Shown here: one piece after another, positions 54,279 through 64,000 of the stretch
Position numbering within the stretch: the first letter of the stretch is position 1
Layout of the letters: every line of letters starts with the position of its first letter
From: Watersipora subatra
Lineage: Eukaryota > Bryozoa > Gymnolaemata > Cheilostomatida > Watersiporidae
Length of the DNA: 64,000 nucleotides
Direction of reading: 5' to 3'
Assembly: GCF_963576615.1 (NCBI RefSeq)
Contig: NC_088712.1
Span: 27,371,870 to 27,435,869, forward strand
The notes under the pieces: model-generated
Told to the model about the DNA's origin: nothing
What the model saw: only the letters and a program-made list of their open reading frames with translations
Database searches by the model: none
Program-made: the position numbers and the translations under genes

Positions 54279-55772
54279 CTACCAGAGACCTGAGAGTTTG
54301 AGCACTCGCCTCAAGATCTTAGCTGTTCCCAATAGCGCACTTTTCTGCAACTCACCTGAGTTGATTGTTGTTGATATTTGGGCAAGCCACATTTTATGCG
54401 CCGCTGTTATTGCGCCCAGTGCCCCAATGACTACTGGGATTACAGTTGTTCTTACATTCCAGCATTTTTCAATTTCTTCCCCAAGAGGGAGATATTTCTC
54501 TACCTTTTCTTTTTCCTTGCTGGCTATATTGTAGTCATTGGGTACTGCTATATCTATTATAGTAGCCCTCTTGTTCTCCTTGTCTACCACCACTATATCT
54601 GGTTGGTTTGCTAGGACATGCTTGTCAGTTTGGATGTAGAAGTCCCAGAGGATCTTAGCGCGGTCATTTTCATTGACCTTACCAGGAGCTTCCCACCAGT
54701 GTTGTGGTTTATTAAGGCCATACTCATCACATAGACTTCTATACACAATACCTGCAACATGATTATGCCGGTCAGTGTATGCGTTCCCTGCTAGCTGCCT
54801 GCATCCACTGATGATGTGTTGGATGGTCTCAGGTGCATCTTTGCACAGTCTGCATCTAGGATCGTCTCTAGTGTGATAGATTTTCGTTTGGAGTTGCCTT
54901 GTTGGGAGCACTTGCTCCTGGGCTGCCATGATTAGCGACTCTGTATTGGCCGTTAGGTTTCCTTTGTTCAGCCACATATATGTCTGGTGAAGATCGCCAA
55001 CCTTAGATATTTGTTGGTGGTAAGCACCATGAAGAGGTTTCGTGTGCCAGTCAATTTCCTCATCATCAGGGCGTAGGTCCGTTGTAAGAGCAGCCGATTG
55101 AAATTCAGCTAGCAACTTATCTGAGATGGCCATGGAGGCTGCATATGCTTTGATGCTTTGCTCCTCCTCTTTCACTGTCTGCTGTACACTTTTGAGTCCC
55201 CTACCGCCATTTTTCCTATCAAAATACAATCTAGTAGTATCAGATTTTGGGTGGAGTGCTCCATGCATGGTCAGCAGTTTACGAGTTGCTATATCTGTTT
55301 CTTTGATGGCTTCCTCAGTCCACTTTATTATGCCTGCTGGATATCTTATTACTGGCAGTGCGTAGGTATTTATTGCCATGATTTGGTTCTTGGCATTGAG
55401 CTGGCTCCGTAAGACCTGCCGAAGGCGTTTCTTGTATTCGGTAATGGCTTTGTGACGTACCTCGGCTTCGTGGTTGATGTTGCTTTGCATAATCCCCAAG
55501 TACTTGTGCCCTTCTTCTATATCTTTGATGGTACCATTTGGCATTCTTAGGCCATCTGTGAGCATAGAATGGCTTTTCTTAAGAATTAGCTTTCCACATT
55601 TCTCAATACCGAAGGTCATTCCGATGTCCTTGCTGTATACCTGAGTGAGGTGTATTAGCGAATCAATGTCCCTTTCTTTGTTAGCGTACAGCTTGATGTC
55701 ATCCATGTAGAAGAGGTGGTTTATCTTGGTGCCACTCTTAAACTGGTACCCATATTGAGTCTCCTCTAGCAT
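54279..55772 (-). pseudogene. C-terminal RT, knuckle and endonuclease of LINE copy 2
   Basis: 497 codons matching residues ~623-1119 of copy 1, including YMDDIKLYA, the CCHC knuckle and QPDIVVVD. The RT N-terminal half lies in other frames upstream (56049-56465 and beyond), so no complete protein can be made. Confidence 0.85.
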
Positions 55773-56048
55773 ATGGCTTAGAGGGTTTAGGCATATGCAG
55801 AAGAGCAGCGGTGATAAGGAGTCACCTTGATAGATGCCTCGCTTAATTTGTACACTCGCCAGCTTTTTGCCATTAGCCTCCAGTTCCGTCTTCTATTTGG
55901 TCATTGACATCTTGATGAATGCCACAAGAGCAGGGTGAACATTGTACATACTGAGGCACTCAAGTATCCAACTATGGAGAATTGAGTCATAGGCCTTTTT
56001 GTAGTCAATCCAAGCCATGGCAAGATTGGTTTGCCTTCTCCTGCTGTC

Positions 56049-57750
56049 TTAACAGACCGTCCGATCCACCAGTAACTGATGTTTAGCTCCTCGGGTGTTG
56101 CAGCCAATTCCTTTCTGAGCACTGGTCATATAGTGACTCATGTGCTCTTCCAGTTTGTCTGCAACTATTCCTGAGAGCAGTTTCCAAGTGGTGGGCAAGC
56201 ACGTTATTGGTCGATAGTTTTTGGGAATCGGCCCCTGCTTTGGATCTTTTATCAGAAGTACAGTTCGTCCTTTGGTCAGCCATTCTGGATGGTCACCTTG
56301 TTCTATAAGGCATTCCATCTGCTTAGCCATTCTAGTGTGAAGTGATGTCAATTTCTTTAACCAGAAGGCTTGAATCATGTCATGGCCAGGTGCTGCCCAG
56401 TTCTTCATACGCTGCACTCTGCACTTGATGTCCTCTTTGCTGATGGTGAGTCCTTGCTGAGCCACAGTGTGTTGATGGTTCTCTTTAAGCCTCTTCAGCC
56501 AATTTGCGGTGGTGTTATGAGTAGTCTTTTTCTCCCAGATGAGTAGTCTTTTTCTCCCTTCCAGAACTTTGAAGCGCTAGATCAGGGAGGCTCAGACATT
56601 GGCCTCTGCAGTTCACCTTTGAACTGGGAATACACTCTAGATGGATTATTGATGAACAGTTTGTTCATTCTCTTGTTATCCCGCTCTTTGGTGTACCGCT
56701 TCAGTCGTGCCGAGAGTGCTACTAGCTGCTGTTTGGCAGATTCTAAAGCTTTTATTGTGGCTTCCTTTTTGGACGCTCCAAACTGTGGTTAGATCTCTCA
56801 CTGAGCCTACTAACTTTCTTGCGCAAGTCCTTGATCTTATTTTGTAGCCTCAGCTGCCAGGATGGAATGGCTTGAAGCCTTAATGGCATTGGCTTAATAT
56901 CCATCTCCTCCAAGATGGATATTAACCAGTGAGTCTCCCATTCTTCAACCCGTGAGTCAACACATGATCATTTATGCGTGACAGTGTGTGTTGATATGCA
57001 CTCCTCATTGGTTGCTGTACTGTAGATTAAGGCATTAGTCTCACTGATTGATCCAGTTGAGATCGACTCCAGTGCCATGTTAATGTCTTCTAACAGCTTC
57101 TTAGGTATGGCCTTGCTAACTCTTCGCAGTGGTACCCTGCTTCCATAATCATTAGCAGCTGACATCTTGTTGATGATATTTTCCGCAAGCTCTCTCACAA
57201 ATCTCACCCTTGGGTCAAGGTCCAAGTGCATGTCTTCTTCAACCCGTGAGTCAACACATGATCGTGTATGCGTGACAGTGTGTGTTGATATGCACTCCTC
57301 ATTGGTTGAGGTTACTTGGGTGAACAGTTCACTAATTTCATCTACCTCAAGTTCCGATATGAGGTGCCGCTTGATTATGTTACTCCTCTGAGCTACAAGT
57401 TGCTTAGCGGTTAGTGGCATTTTAGGGCGCATGTTTATCCACAGTTGCCGCATCCTTCCCATATAGCCCCACTTTTGAGGTTCGCTCATAAAGTAGCACT
57501 GCATGAGGTCCGTGTTATCAGTCCGAGTCCATTTCATCCGTTTTGAACCAGTAGCCCATTTTTCACTGCCTTGTCCTGGTTCAGCTACAGGCAGCGCGGA
57601 CCTTGTTTGACTGGGCAACGTCCGAGCCGGCATGGCTTTGATTATTGCACTCATCTTAGAGGTTGTAGACGTTATACAAGCAAGGGTCTTGTCCAAGGAC
57701 CACCAGAAAAGTGCAGTTGTTGGGGTTTGAACCGAGGACCTAATGATCAC
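56049..57750 (-). pseudogene. N-terminal and early RT parts of LINE copy 2
   Basis: Two open pieces correspond to copy 1 residues ~1-245 (57750-56968, with the RMKWTRTDNT helix region) and ~392-529 (56465-56049, with NYRPITCLP). They are separated by indels and internal duplications around 56518-57014. Confidence 0.8.
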
Positions 57751-57755
57751 GGTCC

Positions 57756-57812
57756 TGACACCTTACCAACTGCGCTATCTGTCCTGTTCAGACAGGACAG
57801 ATAGCACAGTTG
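57756..57812. repeat. Foldback of the tRNA-like LINE 5' end
   Basis: ACCAACTGCGCTATCTGTCCTGT and, after TCA, GACAGGACAGATAGCACAGTTGGT form an inverted repeat with one mismatch. The right arm is a second, 30-bp copy of the LINE start followed directly by (TA)n. Confidence 0.85.
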
Positions 57813-58416
57813 GTATATATATATATATATATATATATGTACATATATATATATGTAATTTTTATTGTGGTAATCAATAGTCATACTTTACAATATGCTT
57901 TCCACAAGGTACAATTTTGAGAATTACTTTGACCTTGTAAGTTGTAGATTGACAGATTTGCAGCAGAAATAGCAACCATGACATTATTTTATTAATTGTT
58001 GATAATAATAATAATAATAATAATAAATGTGATAATAGACACAATATTAACAGTATGATAAAAAACCCGAGACACTTTCTACTTTTTAGACTATGGCACT
58101 TTTAATGCTCATGGCACATCTATCAAACTCATGATATAGTATACAAGTATTACATTATAAATATGCACTGTACAATATCTAATTTACAAATGTTTTGCAT
58201 ATTTAGTGGTAAAACCAAAAACTCAGTTTTTAGATACAGACGCACATCTAAAAACTACAAACAAAATACGCATAAAGTTACAAAACATAAAAAAATATAA
58301 CATTTTAGTTACTAAGGCAAATATAGCAAATCTACAACATTTAAACATAGACATAAACAAAGCAAATGTAGCCTACAATACTGAAATGATGAAATTACAG
58401 AACTTTTTTCACCAGA
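57813..58416. repeat. (TA)n and (AAT)n microsatellites in AT-rich DNA
   Basis: TA run at 57813-57855 with interruptions, and an AAT trinucleotide run at 57995-58028. A short open frame (58206-58505) has no recognisable pattern. Confidence 0.7.
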
Positions 58417-59870
58417 TTACGCATAGCCATATATTTCGAAACCGTGTGTTTGAGATTTTCTCACAGCTAACTGGTTATTTTCTTTACAATAAATGTGAAG
58501 CTTAAATCGTAGGAATGTCTTAATGATAAGTTCCATCGTGTTGTGCTTACAGGCTGCTCCTTTCTCAAAGCTTGCGCGTGTCAACTCGTTCCACAAAAAG
58601 TCAATCAGTAAACCTTGGGTTTCATTTAATGTGGGAGCCCACTGTCTGAAGACTTTCTCTACAGACTCTAAAGCCATGAATACTTGTCATGCTGGGTGCT
58701 TAAGTGCTCCTTCGTAACACTCTTTTCTAATGATGTGTAAGGCCACCTCTCTAAGGGCTGCAACAGGTTCCTTTAGTGTCGTTGTCATGCAACAAACTGT
58801 ACACGATTCAATGCTCAGCCAGGCAGATAGCAAAGGAAAGAATTGTCCACCATGATGAGCTCATTGACTGGCTCACCATTTATAATCATTTCGGTACACT
58901 CAGACTCGTCAAGATGTTCATCCATATCATCTTGCTGGCTTCGCACTATGTGACTATAAGGTTAGATAGTCAGCCAGATAACTAGAATCGTCTCCCTCAT
59001 AGGAAGAATGAGTATAAGTTCTCAAGTATTGACTAGTGGCCACAATCTTTAGCAGCCGACAAAATTCTATTGGTGATGGTGTTGAATTCTTTAATCTCAG
59101 TGTGCTAAATAGATTTTCAAGGCAGTCCTGAGTAAGTCTACCTGTCATAAGATATTGCTTGTCAGTAGATAAGACCTCGTCTTTTAACTCCAGAACTGTC
59201 TGGGTACAAACAGTATGCCTGCTTGGACAGGCATCTATCTCCTGTAGTACACTTTACTTTGTTCTGGACATCCTTCAGAAAGGAAATAATGTCTCCAGAT
59301 ACTTTGGGACGTTGAACTTCGATAAGGCCATTCCAGCATGTCTACTGGCCATCAAATCAAACCATTTGTTAAACATGGCAACAAATGCAGAGGTAGCCTT
59401 AGCTGTAGGAGTGAGCTCTGAAGGCATAGTATCTTGCTCAACCATTGTGGTTAACCCACAAGCCATGCTGTTGGAAATGACATGGTTAGGGCTGAAGACC
59501 TTTATCTTATCGAAGTGAGAAGTGACCAAACATTCCTTACAAATCTTTGGAGCTTCAGAACACTTTTCCCATCAAGTTCGGCTAGTTTAATAATGGGTTT
59601 AGAACTAACAACTTGCCCAACGCAAATAATGTCATTTCTAACCAGAGCTGATTTCGAGTTCTTGATAATGTGTGGAACATCAGCTAAGAATTAAAGTGTC
59701 TTATGACTCACTACATGATGGGTGCATGAAGCGACTGTTTCGGCTTGTATGGTAACTACTCCAAAGGTCCCCCACATCACCCTATTGGCCCTATCCATGT
59801 CCGAAGTAACTGAGATTACATGTAGTCCAATTTCATGTGCTCTTTTATAATTGATATTATAATATCATGG
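58417..59870 (-). pseudogene. P-element/THAP-type transposase fossil, catalytic and C-terminal parts
   Basis: Read right to left the pieces appear in transposase order. EIGLHVISVTSDMDRANRV (59770-59830) holds a catalytic-type Asp. LADVPHIIKNSKSAL (59640-59690) follows. HFDKIKVFSPNHVISNSMA with MFNKWFDLMASRH (59275-59529) comes next. GRLTQDCLENLFSTLR (58954-59148) is the motif family members share near the C-terminus. The last piece, ELIIKTFLRFKLHIYCKE, lies in 58417-58677. At least two frame changes and several stops separate them, so the gene is dead. The THAP DNA-binding exon is probably at 62350-62550. Confidence 0.75.
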
Positions 59871-61380
59871 ATGACCTGTCTCTTCACACTATCACCTGTA
59901 AAACAGTAAATTGATTTTATCAGCTTTTTTGGCAAAAGATACAAGATGCATTAAATTCATCAATGAACAAAACAATATATTTAGATTTTAATATGATTAT
60001 TTTTTGTCATAGTACAGTATGGGGGTTGTTTTGCAAAATTTTGTTTTCTTCTTACATAAACCTCTGAAGTTGTAATCAGAAATCTATTGACAACCATGCC
60101 GTGTGTATGGTCTAGATAGAACAATCATCTGTTATCCGCAAGGACTCGGCTTCGAGGCTCACTTTTACACCAATGAAGATTCCTCTGTTCGCTCTACAAG
60201 AAAACCATTTAAATAGAGAAGCAATCGTACTCTGAATGAACAAACTGCTAAAGATGAAGTTTAAAGCAGAAAGGAAAGCAAGCAGTAAACATTTTGAACG
60301 AATAGCTGTAAAAGCAGACATTTTAAAGCTGTAACAATACCAAATAAAACTGGTTTTAATACAACAAGCTGCATCAGCAAATTATAACCTGTATAATAGT
60401 AAGGAACTGTTTGCTTCTGTCATTCACGTAAACCTTTTAAGGCTGTCATGAGGATTATGGTTAGTAGTTGTGTCATGAGAACTGCTGCAAGGAATTGACT
60501 CTTGTAGGTGGCTGTCACTGTTAGTACTGGAGGAGACATCTGTAAAGCAACTTATAACATAGGCCAGAAATATCTTATTAATGTTAGAGCACTCCATAGC
60601 ATAGAATTAGGCTATGACGTGTTAATCCAAACCATAGCCTACACATAGGCTATACAATGCCATCAAAATTTAGTGAATATAATAAATAATTAACTACTCG
60701 AAAATACTTACATATAGATATGTAAATATGGTCAATATGCAGGGCTACAGATGCACTCTCACTCTTATCGCTAGCTACAGGCACTTGTTCTGTAATGACA
60801 ACATCTACATGCACTTGTTCCGTAATGACAACATCAAGTAAAGAGGGTAAAATTGCCCACCGGATATTTCAATGCTGCAAAAAGGCCTAACATGTTTTCG
60901 TCTTGTCATTCAACAGCTTGTTCATGTTACTGCAAATTAAACTAGGTAGGAACAATGTTATTATAATTACCAGATTAATTTGCTAAATCAAATTGCGCTC
61001 TTCTCCTTGGCTGTGATTTTACAGTTGCGAAATTAAACATTGTAGGAGCTGCCTCTTTCTTCAAGACCTTTACACCTCTCACTTCTGAATAGCAGTTATC
61101 AGTAAAGTGCGCCTGGAATAAAAATCAAACCAGAAGTATACATAATAAGTAACATTAACAGAAGTAATACTTACAAATTTTCATAACAATAGACCCAGCT
61201 AGAAAAGTTTGTACAATGTGCTGAAAATATAGCAGTGCACAAAGATGATAAAACTAACCAACCAAAAAGCAATCAGACCAGTTTAAGCGGCACAATGGGT
61301 GATGACATGAGTTTCTTACAAAAACTAAGATTTTCTTCAAGCTTATGAATTCTTAGTCCTGTAGAAGATTTCTTTACATT
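59871..61380. other. Intervening sequence of the P-like fossil
   Basis: No clear transposase exon recognised here. A 30-bp direct duplication (GCACTTGTTCTGTAATGACAACATC) lies at 60779-60837. Confidence 0.4.
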
Positions 61381-61383
61381 AAG

Positions 61384-61460
61384 CCAGAGGTGTCCAACCT
61401 TTTTAGAATGGGGGGCCATTATGTAAAGTCAAGCCTAGGCTGGGGGCTACACAGCTGCTG
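61384..61460 (+). mobile_element. hAT-like terminal fragment
   Basis: CAGAGGTGTCCAACCTTTTT followed by GGGGGGCCAT resembles the common hAT transposon/MITE end (CAGNGGTGTCCAAACTTTTT). The other end was not found. Confidence 0.5.
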
Positions 61461-61509
61461 CATGTACATCTGTTAACACATTTAACTACTCGTCAAACAC
61501 ACATAAACC

Positions 61510-61658
61510 TAAAAATACTATTGTTTAAATCAAGAGCTGGTCCATGTTGTTTGGATTATCAGGAGTCATTGCTATGGAATCTACAACCGGTTACACTGCG
61601 TAAAATTGTAAATGCTAATTCTTTCAAAAATGAACTGAAGCGCTACCTCAGACAATGA
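61510..61658 (+). pseudogene. C-terminal end of a LINE ORF2 (CR1/L2/Jockey type)
   Basis: The plus frame ending at TGA 61656-61658 reads ...LLWNLQPVTLRKIVN and NSFKNELKRYLRQ. The pattern WN.LP..LR......FK..LK.YL is the usual end of these LINE reverse transcriptase ORFs. Only ~50 codons are present. Confidence 0.6.
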
Positions 61659-62017
61659 GACAACACTAAACTAACTAGACAGAGTTCTGCTGGCTTTACT
61701 TTCAGGTTCTGCTCCTTGATTAGCCTTGCTACTGCGCACAGGCACTTCATCATCACCTTCCCTGAAGTGACATTTTTTTTCTATTTTTTGTGTTTTTGTA
61801 TACTGTGAGAAACACTCTTCATATTATTTTTTGTAGCCATATTATAGATGAATATTAACAAACAAACATATATCACAAATAATTGAATTACCATAATTTT
61901 ATATATTGCAAAAGATGATTCCATCCATCACGTGTAATTCTCATTTTCCATAGTCAATATATTTATTTTACCAACATGTAATTACAAAAAAAACCAAATA
62001 CATCAATATATTGGCTT

Positions 62018-62112
62018 TAACTACTGTAACAGTAGACCCTCGGATCTTGAACATTATTCATTCCAGAAGGATATTCGCAAACCGAGTTGTTCGAGATCTG
62101 AAGCACGTTTTC
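62018..62112 (+). repeat. Possible mariner/pogo-like MITE end
   Basis: CAGTAGACCCTCGGATCTTGAAC, TTCATTCCAGAAGG and CGAGTTGTTCGAGATCTGAAG resemble the ends of pogo/Tigger-like MITEs. No matching inverted end was found nearby. Confidence 0.35.
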
Positions 62113-62349
62113 CCATTAAAATTAATATATGTAAGTTTTAATCTGTTCAAAGTATATTTAACAATTTCGGTAAGCTATTTTCTAACAGTTTACACCATAA
62201 ACTGCTATAAACACCATAAAGCCCCAGAGCCACCTGTTGGAAATGTCTGCACCAAGCAACAGCTCCTACTTTTACTAGCAGCAATATCATTAAGACTCAT
62301 TAAATACCTGGTAGGCGGTCTTTTGTACTTAGTAATAAATTTAATCTCT

Positions 62350-62550
62350 TTATAAAATGTTACAACCTTCTGAACATAAACGTGATGAGCAGGTGGGCTG
62401 CCACAGTTTATCCCCTTTACAAGAGTTGAAAGAGAAGCGTTTCATATTCACCAGCCACTGGGTCCGTAGTAAGCTGGTCTTTGTAGACCGATGGAAAGTA
62501 AACCCCAAGCCTCGATTAGTGCAAAGATGTGCTGCACAACTGCTTGGCAC
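62350..62550 (-). pseudogene. THAP zinc-finger exon
   Basis: 66 codons starting MPSSCAAHLCTNRG: C5 and C10 are the first zinc ligands, FHRSTK and W32 fit the THAP core, and RLCS fits the last part. The final His of the C2CH set is missing in this frame. A GT at AGAAG/GTTGTA could be a splice donor, with the His supplied by another exon. It is the expected N-terminal DNA-binding domain of the P-like transposase read on the same strand. Confidence 0.65.
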
Positions 62551-63931
62551 TAGAACTAATTTAAAAGGTCAGCCTGATGTAGATTAGATGTACATGTAAA
62601 ACTTCTAAGGGTACATTGAGGTTAATCTTGGCAGGCCTGTAGTAGTAGATTGTTGTTTGCTTGGTGGGATTGGAGGTGAGGAAAGCAGCATTTTATGACT
62701 TAGAAAACTGATACTATATTTTGAGTAGGTCTATGTTAAAATTACTAATAATTTGAAAATCGCTGATGCACAACCAGTCTTTGGAAAAAAGTTCTTGGAT
62801 GGTGGTGCGTGCATGGTGTATTATTGAACCATAACTGTCACGTACAACTTTTATCGTATTTTTTAAGTAAATTAGACACGCTGATTCAGATTTTTTACTC
62901 CAAATAAAGATTGGTTCACTAAACTTCAAAGTCATAAGGCTATTTTAAAGCGTTTCAATATCCGTCTCGAAAACAACACAATTGGCCCAACAAGCTCCGC
63001 CCATAAAATTTGACGTAGCGTAACTATCTAGGAATGAAAGTTAGGGATGTTTAGTCCGATTTAGAATGATAGAAGTAGGTAGAAAAGTAGATAAACTGTT
63101 TAAAATTGCTCACAGCTTGTCCCGTAATGTTTAATAGGCTGAACGCCAAAAAAATTAGCACAAAGAAGAGCGATTTTATCACATGTTAGAGTCATTATTA
63201 CACCTGATAATTATTAGTCATTATTAAACTTTGTTCTGAACCTTAAGTTCCATCTGATCAGTTGATGTTTAAAGTTGTTGAACAGCAACTGCTGCATCTA
63301 GTGATCCTATCACTGTTAATAGCCTGGTCATGCTTATGGCTTTGGGCATAATAATGAAGTCATCCACATAACTAAACAATCAACACAGGAATGTTGAGTG
63401 AAAAGATGTCTGAAAAAGGTTGAATAACCACCACCTTACATAAAAAGAAACTTGGTTATGTTGTTGGCCAATATTGCTGAACCCTACTTTACTAGTAATA
63501 CATGAAAACCTTGATACAATTATTTGATTTGTTGCAGCAATAAAAGTTTCTTTGCTTATATAGCCAGTATCTACAGCTTGTCTCTGCAGTTCTAGCAGTA
63601 TTTATATCAGCATCTACAGTAGTATCTATAGCTTGTCTATACAATTGATTAGTGACGCCAGTACCATATTTCTACATATTTGTCAAGCGACACCTACATG
63701 TACAAGGCTTATGTATAATTGCTGGTAGCACACACACACAGCTTGCCAAAACGTTTGCCTAAAGGCACTTGTAAAGGTTGTCTGTGTGCATCACTAGTAA
63801 CACCTGTAAAGCTTGTCTGTATGTCTGACTAGCTAGAGAGCAGCCAGTACACAATTTTTTCACTGTTCTGTTTCACGAAAGATGTTCAGGCGTAGTAACT
63901 ACATACTGTATACAGTTACTCAAAAAACCCG
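62551..63931. other. Intergenic sequence
   Basis: No exon recognised. From ~63540 to 63830 phrases like AGCTTGTCTGTNTG and CAGTATCTACAGCTTGTCT recur loosely. Confidence 0.4.
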
Positions 63932-63994
63932 GCATTTGATTGATTGGTGCAGGTGATAACAAGCATTTGATTGGTTGGTGCAGGTGTTAACAAG
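63932..63994. repeat. 31-bp direct repeat, two copies
   Basis: GCATTTGATTGATTGGTGC...GATAACAA is followed at once by a copy with three differences. The array may continue past the window edge. Confidence 0.8.
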
Positions 63995-64000
63995 TTAGTA

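Larger units (their letters stand above)
54207..57790 (-). mobile_element. R4/Dong-like LINE, copy 2 (inverted, broken)
   Basis: Nearly full-length copy of the same LINE on the opposite strand, about 97-98% identical in the stretches compared. Open pieces remain: 57750-56968, 56465-56049 and 55772-54279. In between are frame changes, a stop after a tryptophan-like position near 55900, a ~23-bp tandem duplication (56518-56560) and a ~75-bp repeat (56944-57014 like 57237-57309). Its 5' end forms a hairpin with an extra inverted tRNA-like piece. Confidence 0.85.

Overview
The window is eukaryotic, AT-rich DNA with long introns, microsatellites and a dense mixture of LTR elements, LINEs, SINE-like pieces and DNA transposons. 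It reads like the genome of an invertebrate. The secreted fibrinogen-related gene and the hammerhead-bearing tandem repeat would suit a lophotrochozoan such as a mollusc, but the sequence does not prove the phylum.

Layout. (1) 604-5766 (+): one five-exon gene for a secreted fibrinogen-related protein of 339 aa. It is the only convincing host gene. (2) 6757-7338: an 18-bp minisatellite. (3) 8771-24198 (-): an old, broken Gypsy-type LTR element (A) split by a young 10.2-kb LTR element (B, 10352-20595). B has ~725-bp LTRs, a 4-bp TGTA target duplication and a tRNA-Phe primer site. B has an unusual gene order: a complete envelope-like glycoprotein region lies in frame between the Gag zinc knuckle and the aspartic protease, instead of downstream of integrase. 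Most of its reverse transcriptase is deleted. (4) 24.2-34.8 kb: repeats, a SINE-like tRNA piece, minisatellites and a terminal-inverted-repeat element. (5) 35034-38010 (-): a truncated BEL/Pao element. (6) 42913-47421 (+): a second Gypsy element (C) with nearly identical 171-bp LTRs, a CCGAG target duplication and three ORF breaks. (7) 49273-49932: a MITE. (8) 50018-57790: two inverted copies of an R4/Dong-like LINE with a restriction-like endonuclease and a tRNA-like 5' end. Copy 1 has an intact ORF of 1119 codons. Between the two 3' ends lie 2.6 copies of a 259-bp repeat carrying minus-strand type I hammerhead ribozyme motifs, as in retrozymes. (9) 58.4-62.6 kb (-): fossil exons of a P-element/THAP-type transposase, with LINE and hAT-like scraps.

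The window is mostly a record of nested and repeated transposition around one host gene. The most unusual items are the Gag-Env-PR arrangement of element B and the hammerhead array between two inverted LINEs. All calls come from reading the sequence; no database search was run. Breaks in the retroelements are described but not repaired.
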